Made by a program: the position numbers and the translations under genes. The notes beneath the pieces are model-generated. The model saw nothing but the letters and a program-made list of their open reading frames with translations, was not told where the DNA came from and made no database searches. Shown here piece by piece: positions 23,070 through 29,411 of a DNA stretch of 33,391 nt (its first letter is position 1; each line of letters starts with the position of its first letter). This DNA is from Ilumatobacteraceae bacterium (lineage in GTDB: Bacteria > Actinomycetota > Acidimicrobiia > Acidimicrobiales > Ilumatobacteraceae). The DNA lies in assembly GCA_022843125.1 (NCBI GenBank), contig JALHOG010000063.1:1-33391 (forward strand). The letters run 5' to 3'.

Positions 23070-24012
23070 CGTTCACGACGAACCCCCGGTGATCGCTGCC
23101 GGGCACGTCGACGTCGTCGATCGCAGTGGCGGTCACGTCGGTGCCGACGAGCGCGTGGTCGAGCCTCACGAACGGCGGCACCAACCCGACGGTCGGCCAC
23201 GACACGCTGAACCCTCGCCCGAGCGCGGCGTGGACGTCGCGCAGCCCGGTGCGGTCCAGGAACCGCCGGAACGACGGATGGAAGTACGACACGTTCAGGT
23301 CGGCGACGAGCACCGTCCGATCGCGCTCGGCATCCGGGCGTGAGGCGATCGCCTCCATCTCGGTGCGCCACCGGTGGACGTGCCAGAGCGGGGGCGGCGG
23401 ATGGGCGAGCAGGATCACGAGCGGGCGCCCGTCGAGGTCGATCTCTGCCGACAGCGTCGTGCGGCTGTCGGGCGGGCGCGGCCCGGGGAGGAATGGCAGC
23501 CGGCTCCAGATGCCGAGCCCTGCTGCGCCGTCGTCCGGCCTCGTCGACACGAACGGATATCCGGCCCCGATCGCCGAACGCTCGATCGCTTCCTCGAACT
23601 CGAAGGTGAGCTCGCTGACAGCGATCACGTCGGCGTCGGCGGCGAGCAACGCAGCGATCGCAGCGTCGATGGTCGGGTTGGTGTAGAGCAGGTTCGAGTG
23701 GGCGATCGTCACGCCCGGCGAGTCAACTGCGGCCGGTGGCAGCTCGGCCGGGAACACGATGGGCACGACGAGCGCGACGAACAGCGCGGCGGTGACCGCC
23801 CCGACTGCAGCGGTCGCGTACCGTCCGAGCAACAGGGCCACCAGGGCTGCGGGGGCGGCGACGGGCACGATCCACGGCGTCAGCGCCTGCGCCGGAGCGA
23901 TGACGATGCCGAGGCGATCACCGGCGAGCTGCAGCGCGAGGCACGCCGTCGCACCGACGACCGCGACGACGGCGAGCACGTGTGCCACGGAGTGGATTGC
24001 TGGCACGTTCAC
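23050..24012 (-). CDS. Membrane-anchored endonuclease/exonuclease/phosphatase-family protein
   Basis: A 320-residue protein. The first ~95 residues hold three hydrophobic helices. The rest is an EEP (DNase I-like) domain with HSNLLYTNP (Asn), AVSELTFEFEEAI (catalytic Glu), LAHPPPP, VLVADLNVSYFHP (Asp-Leu-Asn) and PGSDHRGFVV (SDH, catalytic Asp and His). This architecture is like VanJ-type membrane phosphatases, which act on lipid-linked substrates on the outer face; that role is an inference. The GTG start at 24012 overlaps the stop of the upstream gene (GTGA), so the two are translationally coupled. Longer in-frame forms run antisense through the neighbouring gene and are not used. Confidence 0.82.
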   Translation of the reverse strand: MNVPAIHSVAHVLAVVAVVGATACLALQLAGDRLGIVIAPAQALTPWIVPVAAPAALVALLLGRYATAAVGAVTAALFVALVVPIVFPAELPPAAVDSPGVTIAHSNLLYTNPTIDAAIAALLAADADVIAVSELTFEFEEAIERSAIGAGYPFVSTRPDDGAAGLGIWSRLPFLPGPRPPDSRTTLSAEIDLDGRPLVILLAHPPPPLWHVHRWRTEMEAIASRPDAERDRTVLVADLNVSYFHPSFRRFLDRTGLRDVHAALGRGFSVSWPTVGLVPPFVRLDHALVGTDVTATAIDDVDVPGSDHRGFVVNVTWAGR

Positions 24013-25013
24013 CAGAGCCGGAGGTCGATCGGCCACCGGTCGAGCACCTCGCCGGCGCGCACGAGCCATGCCGCCTCGTGCATCGCCATCGTCGGGTCGA
24101 TGTGGGCGGGGATGACGTGGACACGGTCGCCGACGGCGACCGTGCGCCCGGTTTCGCAGGAGAACACGACGTGCTCGTCGGAGCAGAACCAGACCGAGCC
24201 GCCGACGACCGAGGGATTGCCGTGGTCCATCCCGAGCGCCTTCAGACCGACATCGGCGACCGCCCATTCGGGCCCGACGGAGATGACCGTCCCGAGGATG
24301 AATGCCGCCTGTTCGAACGGCAGACCGAGCGAGCCGTAGTGGGTGTCGAGCAGCGCGTAGCTGCCGGCCTGCACCTCGTTGACACCGGTGTGCTCGTGGA
24401 GGTCGAACGTGCCCGTGCCTCCTGCGCTCACGATGTCGCCGCCGACGTCGGCGTGGGCCCGCAGCAAGAGCGACATCGACGCCGCCACCTGCGCAGCCCG
24501 ATCGGCGTGGCCTGGCACCATCATGAGGTGACCCTCGTACCCCATCACGCCGCGCACCGTCATCCCCCGGGCGCGGGCGAGATCGGCGAGATGGCCGGCC
24601 CGATCCGGTGCGACCCCACATCGCGGTAGCCCGACGTTGACGTCGATCAGGCACGCTCGGAGGCCGGCGGCGACCGCAGCGCTGAGTGTCGCCTCCGAAT
24701 CGACCGCAACGGTGACGTTGCCCTCGCAGGCGGCCATCGCCGCGAGCCGGGTCGCGTCGACGGTCTCGTTGGCGAGCAACAGATCGTCGCCCAGACCGGC
24801 CGCAGCCATGCCGACCACCTCGCGAGGTGTGGCACACGTGAACGTGCGGTGCCCGATCGCTGCCTGGGCGGCGGCGATGGATGTGCACTTGTGCGCCTTG
24901 ACGTGCGGACGAAGGCGCGTCCCGGGGAGCGCCGCGCTCATCGTCGCCAGGTTCCGATCGAACGCGTCGGCGTCGATCAACAGCGCCGGCGTGGGAAGGT
25001 CTTCGATGTGCAC
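24009..25013 (-). CDS. D-threonine aldolase / alanine-racemase-fold PLP enzyme
   Basis: A 334-residue fold-type III PLP enzyme. The PLP lysine is K39 in RPHVKAHK, and the barrel continues with VAVDSE and VNVGLPRCGV. The metal motif near the C-terminus reads PAHIDPT (H304, D306). HxD matches the Mn site of D-threonine aldolases, whereas eukaryotic D-serine dehydratases have HxC with zinc. I therefore favour D-threonine aldolase (D-threonine to glycine and acetaldehyde), unproven. The start is GTG at 25013 with CACGCT seven bases upstream. It is followed without gap by the EEP gene. Confidence 0.83.
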   Translation of the reverse strand: MHIEDLPTPALLIDADAFDRNLATMSAALPGTRLRPHVKAHKCTSIAAAQAAIGHRTFTCATPREVVGMAAAGLGDDLLLANETVDATRLAAMAACEGNVTVAVDSEATLSAAVAAGLRACLIDVNVGLPRCGVAPDRAGHLADLARARGMTVRGVMGYEGHLMMVPGHADRAAQVAASMSLLLRAHADVGGDIVSAGGTGTFDLHEHTGVNEVQAGSYALLDTHYGSLGLPFEQAAFILGTVISVGPEWAVADVGLKALGMDHGNPSVVGGSVWFCSDEHVVFSCETGRTVAVGDRVHVIPAHIDPTMAMHEAAWLVRAGEVLDRWPIDLRLW

Positions 25014-25062
25014 GCCGCTCAGCGTGGCACGCGAGCGCGTCGCGCGAGGTGCAGCGAGTCCG

Positions 25063-25068
25063 TATCCT
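25063..25068 (+). promoter_or_regulatory. -10 box TATCCT of the tRNA gene
   Basis: TATCCT lies 12 bases before the first tRNA base, consistent with a start a few bases upstream of the mature 5' end. No good -35 is apparent. Confidence 0.5.
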
Positions 25069-25080
25069 GGGACCGGTCAG

Positions 25081-25154
25081 GCCGACGTAGCCCAACTGGC
25101 AGAGGCACGAGGTTTAGGTCCTCGGCAGTGAGAGTTCGAATCTCTCCGTCGGCA
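25081..25154 (+). tRNA. tRNA-Leu (anticodon UAG) with a class I body
   Basis: A 74-base cloverleaf. The acceptor GCCGACG/CGTCGGC is seven perfect pairs with discriminator A. The anticodon stem CGAGG/CCTCG holds loop TTTAGGT, giving anticodon UAG (CUN leucine codons, G37). The T-arm is GAGAG-TTCGAAT-CTCTC. The variable region is only five bases (GCAGT), whereas bacterial tRNA-Leu normally has a long class II variable arm. The D-arm has three pairs with a large loop, resembling class II D-arms. CCA is not encoded (CCG follows). The fold is unambiguous; the amino acid is inferred from the anticodon and A73. Confidence 0.85.
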
Positions 25155-25228
25155 CCGCGCTATCGACCGGCCGTTGGCGACGATCGCCGACAGGAACACC
25201 TGTGCCGAACGAGATCCGCCGGGCGCTG

Positions 25229-27646
25229 TCAGTCGACGGGCAACCACGCCAGAGCGAGCTGCACCACCGTCACGTCGGTGCGCTCGAGACCGATCGACAT
25301 CGGCTCGATCCGCTTTGCGAGACCCATCCACCGGGCGTCGATCTCGGTGATCTCTTCGGTGAGCTCGGCTTCGATCTCCTCGAGGTCGGCGGCGAGCCGG
25401 GCCACCTTGCCCTCGGCTGCGTCGACCCGCTCCTTCGCGGCTCTCGTGGTGCCGCGCCCTCGCGCCGCAGAACCGAGCTTGCCGAGCACGTTGCGCTTGC
25501 GGCCGCCGAGCAATCCACCGAGAATCGATCCGGCAGTCGACAGCAGCTCGGAGTTGCGCTTGCCGTCGGCCTCAGCCTCGAGCACGTCGACGCGATCCTC
25601 TGCCGCGGCGATTCCGTCACGGAGCTTGGTCGCCCGAGCCTCGTACTTGTCGCGAAGGGCGGCGATCTCGGAGTCGGCGCGATCGTCGGCAGCCTGGAGG
25701 CAGCGCGTCTCGAACGCGTCAGCCGCTTCGCCCGGCCGGCCGTACAGCTTCAGATCGGCGTTGGTCGGCACCTCGATGGTGAGCGTGCGGGTGAGGTGAT
25801 CTCGCAGATCACGCTCGACCGTCGTGAACAGCGTCTTCTTGGTGAGCGCCACGGGGCTGATTCGATACACGACCCCGGTCGGGGCGTCGGTGCGCAGGTC
25901 ACGATCGTCGTAGTCGACCGCGAGCGCCCGCGACACATCGATCGGATCGGCGAGGGGAGCCAGGACGCATTCGTACTCCTCGTCATGCACGAGGTCGGCT
26001 TTCGTGTCGTCGTACCGCAGCCGGACCCGGGCGACGATCGCCGCCTCCAGACGCCTGCCGGTCGACGAACCACCGGCGTCGGTCAACCACGGCGCAGCGA
26101 TGTCGACCCACCGGACGGGGACACCGTCGGCGACGTCGGGCATCACCGGGGTCTCGTCGTGCGCGAGTTCGGGGCCTGTTGCCGCGGCTGCTTCGGGGCC
26201 TGCCGCCCCAGCGGGCGCCGCCGTGGTCGATGGTGACCCCCCGCTCGGCGCAACGGCCGCTTTGCCGGCCGGGTGGTCTGCCATCACTGCGGCGATCTGG
26301 TCCCGGGTCATCGGGCCGCGCAGGTAGCTCATCGCCCAGCGCGTCGTGAAGATCTCGACGGCGTCCTTCCCCGCGCGGCGCAGAACGAACTGGCGCTTGC
26401 CGAGGCCTGAGATGGTGGCGTCGACGGCGCCGATGTCGACACCACCGGCGGCGCTCGCCAATCCGTCGAGGAGGCGTGCTTTGTCGCGCTCGGTCTGGAG
26501 CCGACCGATCATCCAGGTGCCGGCGTTCGACAGCGCCTTGTAGTCGACGTCGACCGGGTTCTGCGTCGACAGCACGACACCCACGCCGAACGCGCGCGCC
26601 TGCTTCATCAGCGTCATGATCGGCTTCTTCGTCGGCGGGTTCGCAGTGGGAGGCAGGTAGCCGGCGACCTCGTCCATGTAGAGCAGCGCCCGCAGGTCGG
26701 TGGTGCCCGACTGGCGGCGCATCCACGTGACCATCTTCGACAGGACGAGCGAGGTGACGAACTGGCGCTCCTCGTCGGAGAGGTGCGCGGTGGTCACGAT
26801 CGCGCAGCGACCCTTTCCATCGGCTGTGTACAGCATCGACTGGATGTCGAGCGCCGGGCCCATCGCCCAAGCAGCGAACGACGGCGACGCGAGCAGCCCG
26901 TTGAGCTTCATCGCCAACGCCATCCGGTCTGCGGGCGGGAAGAACTGGTCGAGTTCGAACACCCCGAGCTTGCGGATCGGTGGATTGCCGACCATGCCGA
27001 CGAGCGTCGGCAGGTCGAGCGGGTTGCCCGCGGACCAGGCGTGGTGGATGAGGTTCGACAGCAGGATGTGCTCGCGGCTCGACAGCGGGTCGGCCTCGAT
27101 CCCGACGAGGCCCAACAGACCCGAGACGTACCCCTCGATCTCGTCACCCACCACCTCGGCATCGCTCATGTCGGTGGGCGCCTGGAGCGACCCGACGATG
27201 TTCACCGGCACCCCCGACTGTGAACCCGGGGTGTAGATCGTGAAGTCGGTGGTGGCACGCAAGGTCGCGATGTGCTGGGCCGTGATGCCCCAGCCCAGCA
27301 GCCCGGCGGTCCAGGTCTCCGCTTGCTTGGCGGCGTAGTCGTCGGGGGAGAGCCCGTCGGCGCCGGCTTGGGCCTCGTCGATCCACGGGCGGAAGTCGCC
27401 CGGCTGGAGCGACGGAAAGGTGAGGCAGAGGTTGGTGAGGTCGCCCTTGGGGTCGATCAGCAGCGCCGGGAGCCCCGCCGCCAGCACCTCCTCGATGAGC
27501 ACGACGCCGAGCCCGGTCTTACCGGAGCCGGTCATGCCGACGATCACGCCGTGGGTCGTGAAGTCGGAGGTGTCGATCCGGACCTCGTCGCCGGTGCGCT
27601 CGTGTGTAGCGGGATCGACGTGCCCACCCAGGAACAGCTCAGCCAT
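25229..27646 (-). CDS. HerA/FtsK-like ATPase with C-terminal coiled coil
   Basis: An 805-residue P-loop ATPase of the HerA (DUF87) type. Walker A GMTGSGKTG is at residues 37-45. IDPKGDLTNL follows it, Walker B LLYMDEVAG lies near 322, and a sensor-like VVLSTQNPVDVD and arginine-containing GRLQTERDKARLL follow. A Pro/Ala-rich linker (about 460-490) leads to a C-terminal part with a long charged coiled coil (about 635-790), broken by a Gly-rich patch. HerA proteins are hexameric DNA translocases working with NurA or other nucleases; no nuclease partner is adjacent, so the role is unknown. ATG 27646 has TACGAT six bases upstream, a leaderless arrangement. Upstream in-frame codons are Arg-rich and not used. 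Confidence 0.85.
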   Translation of the reverse strand: MAELFLGGHVDPATHERTGDEVRIDTSDFTTHGVIVGMTGSGKTGLGVVLIEEVLAAGLPALLIDPKGDLTNLCLTFPSLQPGDFRPWIDEAQAGADGLSPDDYAAKQAETWTAGLLGWGITAQHIATLRATTDFTIYTPGSQSGVPVNIVGSLQAPTDMSDAEVVGDEIEGYVSGLLGLVGIEADPLSSREHILLSNLIHHAWSAGNPLDLPTLVGMVGNPPIRKLGVFELDQFFPPADRMALAMKLNGLLASPSFAAWAMGPALDIQSMLYTADGKGRCAIVTTAHLSDEERQFVTSLVLSKMVTWMRRQSGTTDLRALLYMDEVAGYLPPTANPPTKKPIMTLMKQARAFGVGVVLSTQNPVDVDYKALSNAGTWMIGRLQTERDKARLLDGLASAAGGVDIGAVDATISGLGKRQFVLRRAGKDAVEIFTTRWAMSYLRGPMTRDQIAAVMADHPAGKAAVAPSGGSPSTTAAPAGAAGPEAAAATGPELAHDETPVMPDVADGVPVRWVDIAAPWLTDAGGSSTGRRLEAAIVARVRLRYDDTKADLVHDEEYECVLAPLADPIDVSRALAVDYDDRDLRTDAPTGVVYRISPVALTKKTLFTTVERDLRDHLTRTLTIEVPTNADLKLYGRPGEAADAFETRCLQAADDRADSEIAALRDKYEARATKLRDGIAAAEDRVDVLEAEADGKRNSELLSTAGSILGGLLGGRKRNVLGKLGSAARGRGTTRAAKERVDAAEGKVARLAADLEEIEAELTEEITEIDARWMGLAKRIEPMSIGLERTDVTVVQLALAWLPVD

Positions 27647-27652
27647 GGGCGG

Positions 27653-27658
27653 ATCGTA
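27653..27658 (-). promoter_or_regulatory. -10 box TACGAT for leaderless HerA-like gene
   Basis: On the minus strand TACGAT is followed by CCGCCC (6 bases) and the ATG at 27646. No ribosome site is present. Confidence 0.6.
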
Positions 27659-27765
27659 ATGGTTGAGGGTGACGCGCACTGCGGTGTCACGCCCGGGCGG
27701 AACCGAGGCGCGACGGATCACCCGCCGTGTCCGGGGCTGACACCGGATTTGCGAAGGGGGTCGGC

Positions 27766-28761
27766 TCAGCCCTGGGCGTCCGGCGCGAGGCCGCTCGCCA
27801 GCGCTGCGTCGAACATTGCGGTGAACTCGTGGAAGCGGTCGTCGATCACGGTCCGCACCACGGCGCTGTACGCGGCCTCGCAGGGGACGTTCGCGACCGC
27901 GACGGCGACCTCGTCGGCGAAGATCGGCTCGAGCGCCTCGCCAGTCGTGATCCGTGCGTAGAACGACCCGCGCATTGCTTGCGGTGACCCGTACTCGAAG
28001 CCTGCTGCCTCCATGCACGAGCGCCACTCGGCGAGGGCCGTGACCGTCCGCTGGTCGTTGTCGAGGCTCACCCGGAACATGCCGACCGCCGCGTTGACGG
28101 CGTCGGATGTCGCCCGGCGTTCGGGGTCGAATATGCCGCGGCAGCCCGCCAGGACCTGGACGGCGGCGTCGCCGGCACCCGGAGCCGGCTCGCCCGGTTC
28201 GGGAGATCGGGGCAGGAGGCCGAGGTCCCAGCCGGCGATGCCGAGGCCGTACGCGGCGGCGTACTCGTGCGGCGCCATCGTGAACCGGACGTCCGCGTCC
28301 ACCTCTTCCTTCGGCGACGGACCGGGCGAGTAGGCGAAGCCTGCATCCTCCATGCAGGTGCGGACCTCCGATTCGGGAACGTTCTCCGAGAGGAACGCAA
28401 CCATCTCCTCGCGGCGCAGGCCCGAGTCCAGGAGCAGCGCCATGGCATAGGTCCTCAGGCGCGCCTGCTGCGGGTCCTCAGGTTCGGTCGGTCCGGCGAC
28501 CGGAGCGGACGTCGCCGCGGGGACGGTCGGCCCGGTGATCGGTGCCGCCGTCGCGACCGGCCCAGCCGAGCGCGGTTCCCCGCTCCGGGGAGCGATTGCG
28601 GCGATGGCTGCGACGCCGCCGGCCAGGAGTACGGCGGATGCGGCGACGGTCGCAAGCCGTCGCCGTGCCGGCCGGTCGTGCTCCCGTTCGGTGTAGGAGT
28701 CGATCGCGCTGTCGAGCGTGCTCGCGCCCGCTGCGATCCGGTCTTCGAGTTCCATGGTCAT
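27766..28761 (-). CDS. Single-pass membrane protein with extracellular Cys-repeat region, coupled to an ECF sigma factor
   Basis: A 331-residue protein with a short cytoplasmic N-terminus (about 35 residues), one TM helix (about 36-57), a Pro/Thr/Ala-rich linker to about 95, and an extracytoplasmic domain. That domain holds two copies of a motif, CMEDAGFAY (C136) and CMEAAGFEY (C249), each followed by a second Cys (C207 and C294). The position, directly after and overlapping an ECF sigma gene by ATGA, suggests an anti-sigma or sensor partner, but the N-terminus is short for a classical zinc anti-sigma domain and lacks HxxxCxxC. GGAGGA before the ATG is a strong ribosome site. I do not know a named family. 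The anti-sigma role is inferred from context. Confidence 0.75.
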   Translation of the reverse strand: MTMELEDRIAAGASTLDSAIDSYTEREHDRPARRRLATVAASAVLLAGGVAAIAAIAPRSGEPRSAGPVATAAPITGPTVPAATSAPVAGPTEPEDPQQARLRTYAMALLLDSGLRREEMVAFLSENVPESEVRTCMEDAGFAYSPGPSPKEEVDADVRFTMAPHEYAAAYGLGIAGWDLGLLPRSPEPGEPAPGAGDAAVQVLAGCRGIFDPERRATSDAVNAAVGMFRVSLDNDQRTVTALAEWRSCMEAAGFEYGSPQAMRGSFYARITTGEALEPIFADEVAVAVANVPCEAAYSAVVRTVIDDRFHEFTAMFDAALASGLAPDAQG

Positions 28762-29312
28762 GATCGTTCCTCCCCGAGGAGTTGTCGCAGCCGTGCGAGG
28801 CCGCGGTGGACGTGATTGGTCACCGCGGCGTCGGAGACGTCCAGGAGGGACGCGACGTCGCGGTAGGAGAAGCCGTACATGTGCACCATGACGACGGCGG
28901 TGCGCTGGTCCGGTGTGAGGCGCGCGAGGCCGGCGAAGAGGTCTGCGTCGAACCGTGCGCCGTCCTCGACGTGCGGTTCGATGTCGAAGCTCCGGCGCTG
29001 GCGCCGGTGCCGTCGATCGCGGCGGAGCGACGACTGGCCGACGCGGATCAGGTACCCGAGCGGGTTCGCCATCGCTTCCAGCTCGGCGCGGTGCTCCCAC
29101 GCCCAGGCGAGCGCCTCGGCAGCTGCCTCGCAGCCGTCCTGCACACCGTTGCGCGCGACCAGCGCTCGCCGGAGCGTCACCGATGCCGGCTCGACGAACC
29201 CGTCGAACCAGTCGTTGCTCGCGTGCGTCCTCGCAACGTCGTCTTCGGCGGCCACATATGGATCAACCCACACAGTTCGTACAAGAGCCACAGGACGGCC
29301 GGTTCCTTTCAC
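28758..29312 (-). CDS. ECF-type RNA polymerase sigma factor
   Basis: About 184 residues. The sigma-2 region contains WFDGFVEPASVTLRRAL, then EALAWAWEHR and NPLGYLIRVGQSSLRRDRR (DNA melting and -10 reading). The sigma-4 region is LTPDQRTAVVMVHMYGFSYRDVASLLDVSDAAVTNHVHRGLARLR, given here as three pieces: LTPDQRTAVVM, GFSYRDVASLLDVS (helix-turn-helix) and NHVHRGLARLRQLL. No extra domains are seen. The start is uncertain: GTG 29312 is taken, but GTG at 29291 and 29255 are possible, and the conserved region starts only near residue 30. A GGAACC sequence (minus strand, near 29303) resembles an ECF -35 and could mean autoregulation with a later start. The stop overlaps the next gene (ATGA), giving equal output of the two proteins. 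Confidence 0.85.
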   Translation of the reverse strand: MKGTGRPVALVRTVWVDPYVAAEDDVARTHASNDWFDGFVEPASVTLRRALVARNGVQDGCEAAAEALAWAWEHRAELEAMANPLGYLIRVGQSSLRRDRRHRRQRRSFDIEPHVEDGARFDADLFAGLARLTPDQRTAVVMVHMYGFSYRDVASLLDVSDAAVTNHVHRGLARLRQLLGEERS

Positions 29313-29398
29313 CCAGTAGCCAGTCTTCCCGTCCGGTTCTCCTCACCGAACAGCAGGCGCGGGGGTGCGGGATCGGTGACCCGAACGGGATGCACGGC

Positions 29399-29404
29399 TA
29401 CGGT
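29399..29404 (+). promoter_or_regulatory. -10 box TACGGT for leaderless spermidine-synthase-like gene
   Basis: TACGGT, a seven-base spacer, then GTG at 29412. It is the same hexamer as at the GNAT gene. Confidence 0.6.
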
Positions 29405-29411
29405 GCCGCAC

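Noticed and set aside
25081..25154. The tRNA as an attachment site for an integrated element
   Set aside because: There is no integrase nearby and no repeat of the tRNA 3' end was seen in the window.
25229..27646. HerA-like ATPase as part of an anti-phage system
   Set aside because: No Sir2, DUF4297, nuclease or other effector gene is adjacent; neighbours are housekeeping or regulatory.
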